Shown here one piece after another: positions 1 through 64,000 of a DNA stretch of 64,000 nt. The notes beneath the pieces are model-generated. The model searched no databases. It was not told where the DNA came from and worked only from the letters and a program-made list of their open reading frames with translations. The first letter of the stretch is position 1. Each line of letters opens with the position of its first letter. The position numbers and the translations under genes are program-made. This DNA comes from Thamnaconus septentrionalis (taxonomy: Eukaryota; Chordata; Actinopteri; Tetraodontiformes; Monacanthidae). The stretch spans positions 11,304,989 through 11,368,988 of the forward strand of contig CM020515.1 of the NCBI GenBank assembly GCA_009823395.1, in the 5' to 3' direction.

Positions 1-24760
<24,760 letters not shown>

Positions 24761-25211
24761 GTTGAGCTGGAGACTGAAATATATATATATGTTTTTAACT
24801 CGGGGCGCTGATGTGGTTATGATTGTGTGTTGCAGTGTTATTGACAAGTACTCAGCTGCAGCTAGCTATCAGCATGTTGCTATCAGCGCCACTGGCTGAC
24901 ATCCTTACTGCAGTGAAAACAATGCAGCCCCACCGCGTTTTCCTCCCAAAATTGTGATTTTAAAACAACAAAACTCAGAAAAATTATTTATTTCAAACAG
25001 AGTACGAGTGCGCACTGTACCCTGGCTAATACACGGCTGGCGACATTAGTGCGACCAAACATTTAACAAAACTAAACAACAGGCGAACAAAACGGACCCG
25101 AACGCTGCGTTAATTATTACTTAGTTTCTGGGAGACACTTAAATTACGGCCACGACGGGCACAATGCCGTTAAAAAGCAAAATAAAGGAGAAAATAAACA
25201 AGCGACTTACG

Positions 25212-53875
<28,664 letters not shown>

Positions 53876-54076
53876 GTAAGTTTTGAAAAGGTTTTTTTCT
53901 CTGATCACTCTTCTGTGTGGTCAGCGTTCTAAAAGTGGATGTCATTGGTTCTCCCTCGAGCCTTTTCCATCATTGCAGCAGCTGGGTCAATGACTCCAGC
54001 GGGGGCCGTGTCCCCAAAATACACAAAAACTTATATGAGGATATATGGATGGATGGATTGATGACTGGATGCTGTA

Positions 54077-54103
54077 AATAGATAGATAGATAGATAGATA
54101 GAT
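54077..54103 (+). repeat. (GATA)n microsatellite
   Basis: About six GATA units next to an interspersed repeat. Confidence 0.95.
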
Positions 54104-54245
54104 TTGGCTGAGGTTGCTGCTACTAACCTGGGACTGGCAATGGCAATGTGGGTAAAGCGTCTTGCCCAAGGACACAACAACAGAGGCTGGGATGGAGCGG
54201 ATTTGAACCGCCAACCTTTCAGTCGTTGGGCTACAGGAGTATGTT
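54104..54245 (-). repeat. tRNA-like short interspersed repeat
   Basis: Contains cttgcccaaggacacaacaa and gcggatttgaaccgccaacc, the inverted B-box-like motif of a common fish repeat family also sampled at 32.7 kb. Confidence 0.5.
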
Positions 54246-54264
54246 CCCTTTGTGATGTCACACA

Positions 54265-54580
54265 TAATCCATCCATATGCTGGAGCCAATTCCAGCGGCC
54301 GAAGGAAGGGTACAACCCTGGACAAATTGCTACTTCATGGCAGGGCCACATTGAAAGACAAGCACCCATTCACGCTCACTCACAGACCTACGGACAGAGT
54401 TCCCAATTCGCCTCCCGTGCATGTTTTTTGGACTGTGGGAGGAAGCCAGGGAATCCACGCAGACACGGAGAGCATGCAAATTTATTGTAGAAAGGCCCAA
54501 GGGGGTGGCCAGAATTGAACCCATAACCTTCTTGCTGGGAGGCAACACCACTGCACCACTGCACCTTAATGTCGCCCCCT
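54265..54580 (-). repeat. Common fish interspersed repeat, near full length
   Basis: On the minus strand it reads gtgcagtggtgcagtggtgt, then gggttcaattctggcc, a block around ttgcatgctctccgtgtctg, a block with agtccaaaaaacatgca, and ends with the gggttgtacccttcc motif. The same order appears at 58.4 kb. Confidence 0.75.
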
Positions 54581-55577
54581 GATGAAGATAATACATTTTT
54601 TTTTAGATAATATAGGCCCTTTGCATGTTTTTATTTTATTTATTTGCTGTTTTCAGATGTTCTACCACCAGGAATTCTTTAAAAACATACGTCTTTACAG
54701 CCCTAATCAGCAGTTTTCGATCTGTGCCGTTTCTGATTGGTGCCTTTCGCCACAGCGGTTCTGACCTCTGTGGACCCTTCGCGATCCCGGCCTGATTGCA
54801 TAATAAGCGCCGAAACGCCTGTCGCCTGTCGCCTCTTCCTTCCAGCCAGCGGTGGGTATCTGTGCTTGGTTAGATAAGAGCTGATCCCTCGGTGCACCGC
54901 TTTGTGCAGGCAGTCAAGCCAGTAACACATTTGCAGGTGGATTAGCCAACATGCTTTTTCTCTCCCCATCAGCGGGTGTTCAGCCTGTGGAGCCCGCCGT
55001 CACAATTCTCCTCTCACTGTTGTGCTCTCCAGTCGCTGTCACTCTTTTTTTCTATCTCCCACCAAGACAGAGGCTCACATTTGAAGGCTCAGTATTTGCG
55101 TTAAAATATGATGATGACAGCAATCATCATCCTTCACTCTGAGTGAATTGCTCAGTGGTCGTTAGTCCGCAAAAGCGAAAATATTTTTCTACTTCTAATT
55201 ACTAAAACTGTCTCGTTAAAAGAAAAGATTACAGCGCCTTGATTACAGTTTTAAATACAATATTCATTAATCGCTAAGAAATGAAGGCGACTTGTGGCCC
55301 ACTGAAGATGGATCAAAACACATTCATTGTTTTGTTTTCAACGGTGCTCAGCGTAAATCGCCCTTTTTTTTTTTTAACCATGGTGGTGAATGATCGTATC
55401 CATCAGGGTGACTCACAAAGAGTCTTTTTCATTTTTTTTTGCAGCCTATAATGTCATTTTTTTAAGAGGACATAAAATGCAGCATCACCCGACTTCAGCT
55501 CCCAGCCCTCCTTCTCAGCATCCGCCCTCCCTCAGCGTCCCTTCATCTCCACACTGCTGTTGCCATCCTACCTTTAT

Positions 55578-55606
<29 letters not shown>
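55578..55606 (+). repeat. (CA)n microsatellite
   Basis: About 14 CA units. Confidence 0.96.
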
Positions 55607-55608
<2 letters not shown>

Positions 55609-58377
55609 TGGCCACAGTGGTCCGACCCTTGCGCCATCCCTGGCGCTCTTTGTGATGCTTTGATCCGCTCGTGGCGAGTGGAGAGAGCAAGAGATGGACG
55701 GCGGCGGCGGCGGTGGCGGTGGTGGCATTAGCATGTGAGTGAGAAGTGGCCCTGCCTCCGCCTCTCTCCTTTCTTTTTTTTTTCCTCATTCAGCGCGGCG
55801 TAAGGCGTGGGCGGCAAAACACAGCTGCATTATCAGTCAAGGATCAACGGTGGAAGCTGAATGAAAGTGACTCATCAATAGAAACAGCGCGAGTTTCACA
55901 ACCAGGTTGCCTGCATGTAATAGGCCCCGGATCTTTGCCCACACGGAGACCACCGCACCACCTCCACCCCACCTCTTTAATATCTCCCATTTGCCTTGCT
56001 GCAATATTGCTTGGTGGCTGCGACAGATTTGGTTCGGTGCGACCGCCCAGATTATCCTCTACACGAGTCTACCGCTGTTACTCTCCTTGGCAAATCCTCT
56101 TTGCAACCATCTGTCTTTTTGCCCTGTTCATTAGCAACACTGCTGCAGAGCGTCTGTGTGTGTTTCATGTATTCTAGATGGATTTTCCCTTTTTAACCCT
56201 GTCCCATCTGTTTGATATAGTGCGTCTTACTTACTTACTTACTTACGGTATTTCATGCTGTTTCATGCCGATTTGTATTTATTTATTTGATGTCATCGTC
56301 ATCCACCTGGAATGTTTGAGAATATTTCTGGATATTTTTTTAAAGCAACGGTAGGGAAAGAAGGAAAGCTCAAACCCATTAAAGAAAGCAGCATTTACAA
56401 CATCTGTAAAAATAAATAAATAAATAAAATGGACAATATTATATTAGATACAATATCAATTGTCATATTTGCCAATCACATTGTGACCGGGTAGCTGTTT
56501 TAAACATGGATCGAAACTAGCAGAACCCAAATGTAACTGTTCCACTTTTCCAATGCATCAAGACATAGTATGACTGCATTTGACTGATTGAACAACTGCT
56601 ATGCAACCATACAGTCAAGGTCAGAGTCTGCTTCATTGTTAACTCTTGTGTATGTACACAGCATACAGCAGATGAAAACTACTGGATTCTCAAACCCTTG
56701 GGGCCAAGAAACAGATAACCTATCTGAATACTATTTTAAAAACTATTAAGTTAAAAACCATCCAGTATGAGAATAAGAACAATGCTGTGAGAAAAATAAC
56801 CCAGATAAAGCAGATTAGATGAAGTGAGATAAAACATGACACTGGACCATCACAGGGACAAATTCTGGATTGTGCAAGTAGAGCAAATTCATATGACAGC
56901 GGTGCAAAAACTGAACGAGCTCACTCATTGGTTCAAGTTCTTGGATAATGTGTGTATCTAACTAAAATATGAAAGCACTTTTATTAATCTGTCAAAACAA
57001 CAGCAGGTTTAGAGATTATGTCATTCGGAGTTAAAATCCCAAGAAGGCACAAACTCGATAAGCAGCTGCATGAAAACTCGTCAGCAGTTGCATTCAAGCA
57101 ATGCAAGAGCAAGATTATAACGTGTTGCGCGCAGTGTTTTGTCCCGATAAAAACCTGCTAAATCTGCTCAGTCTCAGCAACGGAAGCCAATTAAACCTTT
57201 GCGTGCGTTAATGTATATTCAGCTGCGCTTAAACAACCACGGCTCCGTCACTCTCTCGCTCCGATGGCCCTCTTCACCGTCCAGACCTGTTGACACCGTG
57301 ACCGCGCTGAAACACGCGCTGGTGGCGCGAGGGGCGGAACGCCGAGCTGAGTTGAGCGAAGCTGCCGGCTACTACGAGGACTCGGCAGAGAGAAGTAGAG
57401 CGACCATCGAGGCGGCGATTTAAAACTAATCCCTGTCAATAAAGACTTTAAAACGACCTTCACGGGATTTTGAAGAAATGTTTGGCGACGCCATTTAAGT
57501 CAGAAACTAACCCTGGCCTTGACTACACAGCTGGTTGAAGTCTCACCATTTATTTGGTCGCATCTGCTCTGAGATTTATTTGACATTTTCTCACATCTAA
57601 AGACGATTATTTTTGAAAAGCCTCATATTGCCCTCATTATCCTGCTGACAGAGTAGCTCAACTTTTAATTTCCTGTTACTTTGTGAGTCACTCTCGGCTG
57701 AAAACGAAAATATGTATGTATATTGATGCATGTGGATTTATCACCTCAGACTTCCCGCTTTGTTGCCACATCAATGGTGCCACGTGTCAACGGAATACAA
57801 GATGGTAGATGTTCTGGAGGCCTGCAACACTTCTTCCTCCTCCCAGAAAGGAGGGCAAACTCTTTCTGATAAGCCTCGTTCCCTTCGTGGGAACAGCGTT
57901 ACCTGAAATTCACAATCTGACAGCCGCTAGCAGCTGTAAGTGCTGCTGCTTCCTGCTTCCTTCCTTCACCGGTGGGCTGTGGACAATCCCGATGGCACCG
58001 TGATGAGGCACGCGCTCAGATTTCTCTCTCGTTTACGACTTACCGCTTGTTTGTGGACGGGAGCAAAAATTGCTGGCTGATTTTATTGCCGGGTGCACAG
58101 TACCTGTCAACTTCTCCCCGCCCACAGCCAGCCTGTCCATGTCGAGGGAGCCGGGGCAACTCGATGAGTCAGGCGAGTAGCTGCGACACTAACGTGCTGA
58201 CATTCGGCAGGCTGAAACGTGGTGAATCCCTCGTTTGTTGCTCTTGCGGGTTGCGTGTCTTGTGGCTGTGACAGCTGACCGGTCCTTTTGCAAAGCTTAG
58301 CAGGAGAGGAAAGTCAGCTTGCTAGTCAACAGTGGAGTAACAGTTCAGTTGCAGTACCAAATTGATCAATCCAACAA

Positions 58378-58655
58378 ATGTCCATCCTTCCATCCATGTT
58401 CACTACCCTCTTCCTCCTGCACTCGGGGTCTCCTGAAGCTTACCCTGGGCAAGTCACCAATTCATTGCAGGGCCACGTAGAAAGACAAACACTCACACCT
58501 TCTGACAATTTAGGGAGCCAGAGTTCCAGGAGAGAACCCATGCAGACACAGGGAGAACATGCAAACTCCATATAAAAAGGCCGGGGGTCAAAATCGCAAC
58601 CTTCGTGCTGAGAGGCGACAGTGCAATTAACCATTGCACCACCGGGTCGCCAACA
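58378..58655 (-). repeat. Second copy of the 54.3-kb repeat
   Basis: Shares, in order, gcagggccac, gaaagacaaacactca, cagacacagggagaacatgc and the terminal accattgcaccaccgggtcg. It lacks the ttttttggactgtggg block, so it carries an internal deletion. Confidence 0.7.
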
Positions 58656-60516
58656 ATGTTATTCTTCTCTCGGTGGATTTGACTACAGTGACGTCAGCCC
58701 AGATCACTTGGGCCGGAAATTACTGGGGGCAATGTGCTTGTTCTTGGATTTTAAATAGAGAGAGGGTGTGGTGGTATTGTTTAGGTTGCTTCTAAACAAT
58801 GGAATCTGTTTTTTGGTTTAACTTCTTTTTTGGGGAGCAGTTTAGTTGTAAACAACTTGCTAAATTAGCCTTCAAACTAAATAACTGGTGGCCATCCAAC
58901 AGCTAGATGTGGGTTTCATATCAGATGTCGCCCTGATGCGATCAACACCCGCAGCTCATAAAAAACCATCTGGGTCTCAACACTCTGCACCATCAGCCTG
59001 TTGGTCTGAAGCCGTTAGCTGCCCAGTGCTTCAGCTTCATCATCAGCTTCTAACCTCAAGGAACAGCTGTGAGAGCGAGGGCATCCCTTCGGCCACGTCG
59101 GCTTACACAATATCAAATCTGCCCACACGTGGATGTTGGAGCAGATTAAAGCTTACGGGGCTGCAGCGGAGCTTGGTCACGTCCACACACGTCGCCCGCC
59201 CGCACAAGGGATGTGGGAAACCGTCTTGCCGATAACTTGGTGCGATATGTAAAGGCACAAAGGTCAAGCCGAAGGGACACGAGTCCCATCTGACCCTAAA
59301 GATTACAGACATTTACGCTAATGTGAGGTTGCAACACCGAGGTGAAAAAAAAAAAATCACAATCTGTTTGCAGCTTTACTTCGGGGCGTAGCAGATGTCC
59401 GACACTGACGCAGCCTACGGTCATCTTGCTTTTTTTTCCTCTTTCTCTTTCTACCCCCTTACATTTTATGTTATGTGAGCGATGCTTCGGCTCTGTTCTA
59501 GTCTTCTAAGTGCTCTAATCGCTCTGCATCGCACTGGACATTGAGTGTCGGCGAAGATTCACGTGGGATTATGGCGTTTTTCTTTATGACTAGTATGTCT
59601 GTGAGGTATCGCCCTGCAGAAACCACGTTGGTGGATGACGGATGAGTCAAAGCATGTTGTCATAATGTGTCATATAATTCTGCAAAATGCTCGATTCAGT
59701 CAGATACTAGACGACAGTTTTCCAATTTGTGATATCCCATACTTTGTGTGTTGTACCTCATTGCTCTCCTTCAGGAAACCAAACTTGCATAATATGCATA
59801 AAATTTCCATTTTTCAGTCTGACATCCGCTCACAGGAGAAAATTAACTGCTTATTTTTATGACCACTCCCAGGACTTTCTGGATGATTTGAAGGTGAAAG
59901 CGCTGCAGTTGTGTGGTGTGAAGACTACAGAAAACGTGTAGTACTAAAGGTATTTATTTTTAGTGAGCAGAACTTGTAAACAGGACGGCACTTTGCCAGC
60001 CTGCGCGTACCTAACAGCTCAAAGAAGGAGTCGAAATCCACGCCTCTGCTCCAGACAGTTTCTCCTTATTGCCGCTGCTCACACGGTTGCGCAAATGAAA
60101 ACATTGCACGTTGCCTTAAAACCAAAACGCTTGGGTGTTAAAAAAAAAACTGTCACCCAGCTCCGGGGGGATGGAAAAACACGACGTGGCCTCTCACTAA
60201 CAGTCTGCCTTTTACGATCCATCATCGGGCTCCGCTCGGGTCTGAAAACAGCCACCTTAGCCAAAAACACGCACAGTGGGGCGTCTGTGCTGCAGCGCGG
60301 CCACCAGCCGACTCGTTAGAATGGCTGCGTCTGTAACAGCGGTGCCACCGTGGGCGGGGCTCTCCTCTAAAATGTCTGAGCCACCTTCCCAAAATACCAT
60401 CCATTGCTTTTCCCAGCTGGAGACGTTTTTTGTCCATGCCGGTTTTGTAATTCTGACCTTTGGAGCTGCTGCAAAGAATAAATTTCACCGTCTATAAATA
60501 TTAACCTGACCTGTCA

Positions 60517-61010
60517 AGTTGGAAGTTGTTTTGAAAATCAAAGGAATTTGGTTCACGTTTTTATTTGGTAAACAGCACATTTATTTATTTAAGAATGGTG
60601 AGGAAAAGGACAGACACACCATTAAAAACAAAAGAAAAAACACAAACCTTGTAGAAGCCAATAACGAAATAACGACTGATAATGTAATAACAGCCAATAA
60701 CGTATTAAATTTTCCCTTTTTAAAATACTATAGGCCAATTGCGTAATAAAAGTCCTGAACCGATAACTTTGGGTGGTTTTGTCTGGTTACTGCATTATTG
60801 GCCTGGTAAAAAAAAAAAATCTTTGCAAATGTAAAAACTCAGCCAATAAGGTAAGAAGTTTTGACATTATTGGTTCAGGACTTTTATTACGGTATTGACT
60901 GTTATTGGCCAATATTAAGTTATCAGTCATTATCATGTTATTGGCGTCTCCAAACCTTTTGAAAATACTGGACAAAACTTCAGACAATAACAGTGCGGAA
61001 CTTCCAACTG
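60517..61010. mobile_element. Fold-back element with long inverted arms
   Basis: Outer ends AGTTGGAAGTT and AACTTCCAACT are inverted. Inner arms are inverted too: gccaataacgaaataacgac...taataaaagtcctgaacc (60,657-60,760) against ggttcaggacttttattac...gttattggc (60,884-60,945). CCAATAAC recurs several times. No coding frame. Confidence 0.7.
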
Positions 61011-62358
61011 GTGCAGGCTACCACCTCTTTATCCATTTGGTGGCAGAAAACCTTTCAAAATGAAACTTTTAAAGACGGGCCAACAACTATTCCTTATGGG
61101 CTGTCGAGGCAGGCAGAGGTCAAAAGAAGAGACACGGAAAAGCCGTTGCCGTGGTTTCACTCTGTTCCACTGATCTGCGGCTGACAACAGAGAGGCTGCG
61201 TACGAGGGACAATGCTAGAAAGTGAACACGCGGCGGCCTTGAAAGCGTTCAAGCCCACGGAGACCAACTCAGGCAAAAAAATATCTGCAACACTTCAGAG
61301 ATACACACAAGAACACGTCATGATCCCCCGAGTGGTCGGGTGTCCCACCTCCTCCCCCTCCTATACATTGTACATTTTGTCCCCCCATTTCTACCAAGAT
61401 AAGCCTGATTATATGGTCACACTCATGCCTCCTCTTACGGGACCGTTTCTTTCCCTCCCATGTCAACAAAGTTAAAAAGAGAAGCGGGAGCGTGTTTGCG
61501 AGGCCGTCTCCTCCCCTGTTGTCTGTGCGCCGAAAAAGAAAACACGCTTAGCCGCGTGATTACGTAACAGTGTTTATTCGGTGCGTGCGAGGCAGCCAGC
61601 GCAATGAGCAGACCCTTCTTCCTCTTCCCCTCTTATTAGCTCGCGCAGCTCATTAAAACCTCCTCGCAGGTCGACAGTGACAGAAGTCTTCTGCCGAAAT
61701 AAACCCCACAGGCTCCAACGGGAGGGGCAGAGCGCTGAGCAATTAAGAATCCAGAAAAGATAGACGCAAAAAAAGCGTCTCGCAGTATCTCTCTTGCTCT
61801 GTCTCTGCGGAGTGCCAATAAAGTTTAAGGACTGTGGGAAAAAAATAATTTCGAGCGGCCGTATTAGCGGACGTTACGATGATTAAAGCTGTCAGCGAGT
61901 TTCAGCCCACACAGGCGCTGCATTACAAATGGCCCACTCGCTTTCCCATCGCGTTTTTAAGAGTCGAGGGGGCTAATGTAGAAACACTTGCCATAATTAG
62001 CCCCGCAGAGCTTCGCGGCGTGACCTTGCGCTTTGTCTTGAATTCATTCCAGATGACGGACAAGATAAAACGAAACCTCCACGCGTGTCCAACCGCCTCC
62101 TGAATAAGTGATAAACGGGAGTAGGTCGGGCGGTTTCAAGAGCGGCGGGAAAAGATGCTTGAAAGCTGTTGGTGTTTTCCGTTGGGAGAGGAGGCTGAAA
62201 GGGAGTCGACTGTTCGAGATGTGAGTGGACCGAGGAAGGAGTTTGAGTCAATTCCTGTGCAAGAGCTGGATGGACAGACGTCCGTCCCAGACATTATCCC
62301 CATCGCTATCCTTCGTCTTTTGCGTTGGTGTGGACATTAAGTAATATGTCCTCTACAG

Positions 62359-62440
62359 CAGTGTTTTTCAACCACTGTGTCATGGCACGCTAGTGTACCG
62401 TGATCCAATTTCCCCTAATTGGTCTAAAAAAAACGTTCCA
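62359..62440 (+). mobile_element. hAT-like MITE end
   Basis: CAGTGTTTTTCAACCACTGT followed by catggcacgctagtgtaccg is the terminus of a very common non-autonomous hAT family in vertebrates. The second end is not identified. Confidence 0.55.
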
Positions 62441-62981
62441 TTGTCGGGTGCTTTACAGGAAATGTGAGCCTTTTTTTTTCTTCCTCAAGTCTTCCCAGGA
62501 TATCAGTTTTAAGTGCTTCTAAACAGGCCCAGGTTTGGCACTGAGTGAGTATAAATAAATGAAGACACTATATTGTCATTATTAGGTTTAAAAGTGTCAA
62601 TTTGGTATTGTAAAGGTGAATATAACTTCTCACTAATTCATATTGACGCCCCTCCAACATTTTTTAAACTGCCCATTTAGATTCTTGTTGTTTTCCTGAC
62701 CGCTTGGACTGCTGACTCTCTACGGCCCCTGACGTTTTTCTGTGGCATTGCCCCAGCTCGTAAACTTTCCACTGATGTGCACGATTACGGTTGAAACGAC
62801 TGCAAGGAAAAGACAAAAGTCTCTGTGTCTGTGTTTGGACATCAGGACGGCCTACTTGGTGTCAGAGCCACTGCACCTGATTCGATCTTTAAGAGCAAGA
62901 CTGGGAGGAGGGTTGGGCGGGCGGGGAAGACTCACAGTCTGAGGCTCGGCAGCGCACGGAAAGCACATAAAAATACCTCAT

Positions 62982-63033
<52 letters not shown>

Positions 63034-63040
63034 ACACACA
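62982..63040 (+). repeat. (CA)n microsatellite
   Basis: About 29 units with one TA interruption. Confidence 0.97.
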
Positions 63041-64000
63041 GAAGGGTTGAGCCCTCTGGGGGAAATGTGAGGGCAGCAGTGGGGGAGGGAGGGGCGGTGT
63101 CAACTCTCCTCACATGAACCTGGGGAGGAGGAGAAAGGAGAAGGGGTGTGTTTATTTATTTATTTGTTTGTTTGTTGGGGCGGCGCGGAGCAGACGGAAG
63201 AGAAAAGGTGACAAGTGTGTAACGCAAAGACGCGGCTGTCGTTTCTGGATGATGACAGACGTTTGTTTTTTGGGCATGTTTTTCATCTTGCATGTCCAAT
63301 CATCCAAAAAAAACAACAACAATGACAACAACAACAAAACAAATCTGTTTTTAGTCGCAATAGACAATATGACTCACCTCCATCACCGTGGAACGTCTCC
63401 CCACCCAAAGTAAGATCAAACACAGATGACTGGCAGGGACGACGATGCTATGAATAGATGTCCGACAACAGCAGTTTGTCACTGTTGTTCTGCTCGGCGG
63501 CGAAGAAAGAGGCCCGGAAATCGCAGAGCAAAAAAAGGAGCCGGAGCGAAGGAAGCTGTCAGAGTGAAGGGCAGCGGGCCACACGCTGACACACGGGGGT
63601 TTGCACAGCTGCTATTGACTTTTATTCCCGGTCTAAAGTCTGACTTTTAACACACGGCCAATTAGAACGCAGCATGGGTTGCACACTGTATTTCTGTCCG
63701 AGTCCCACTGAGCCTGAGAGAGACAGTGACAGATTCCAGCCTCGAAGTCTGACAGTCAAACACGAAGGGCGTTGTTGTAAAAGATCGACGAGCATAGTTG
63801 TGTGTCTGCTACGCAGTCCATACCCAACACACAACTGGCGAGGTTGTGTGTTTAATTGCTTGTGAACACAAATGGCAGAAAAGTCTGAAAATGATTCAGA
63901 TTGGAGCTTTTTGACGATGAATCCGAGCAAACTCGGATCTGAAACCGCAGCAATTCCATTCAGCTTACAAAAATTTCCACTGAGTGATTGTGGAAATAAA

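Larger units (their letters stand above)
53876..64000 (+). other. prkca intron 3 (start only)
   Basis: Starts GTAAGT and runs to the window edge without meeting the next exon (the C1B segment). It contains fish interspersed repeats at 54.1-54.6 and 58.4-58.7 kb, a fold-back element at 60.5 kb, a hAT-like end at 62.4 kb and CA repeats. The remaining stretches hold nothing I can call a gene. Confidence 0.75.

Noticed and set aside
54104..54245. tRNA gene
   Set aside because: Only a B-box-like motif; no cloverleaf or anticodon arm.
56222..56247. TTAC tandem run as a telomere-like array
   Set aside because: About six units of simple sequence; not a telomere motif.

Overview
This is a vertebrate nuclear window, almost certainly from a ray-finned fish (a percomorph is my guess; the species cannot be fixed). 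Coding exons are short, have GT-AG borders and lie in long introns full of CA/GT microsatellites and small non-autonomous DNA transposons. The two large genes are head to head: cep112 (centrosomal protein of 112 kDa, minus strand) and prkca (protein kinase C alpha, plus strand). I recognise both by comparing translated exons with the vertebrate families as I know them. From memory they are also neighbours on human 17q24, where APOH lies between them; no APOH-like gene is visible here.

Layout. Positions 1-25,300 hold the 5' half of cep112: a probable non-coding first exon near 25.2 kb, then twelve coding exons running leftwards to a partial exon cut by the left edge. Reading phase is consistent through the whole chain, and together they encode about 400 residues, a folded N-terminal part followed by the start of a long coiled coil. 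Positions 25,211-26,087 are the shared divergent promoter region. Coding exons 1-3 of prkca (26,088-26,254, 26,383-26,414 and 53,793-53,875) encode the pseudosubstrate and the complete C1A zinc-binding domain; the rest of the gene lies beyond the right edge. Intron 2 is 27.4 kb, and intron 3 runs to the end of the window.

The most interesting item is a compact four-exon gene on the minus strand inside prkca intron 2 (about 26,630-27,946). It has a TATA box, a CCAAT box, a signal peptide, clean splice sites and an AATAAA signal, and would encode a 284-residue secreted protein rich in Pro, Gln, Asn, Ser and Tyr with no cysteine in the mature part. I do not recognise its family.

The rest is intronic: a 370-bp AT dinucleotide tract, about fifteen other microsatellites, a relic of a hAT transposase, a PIF/Harbinger-like MITE with a second diverged copy, three TA-flanked MITEs, a fold-back element, and several copies of common fish interspersed repeats. 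I saw no tRNA, rRNA, CRISPR or viral gene.
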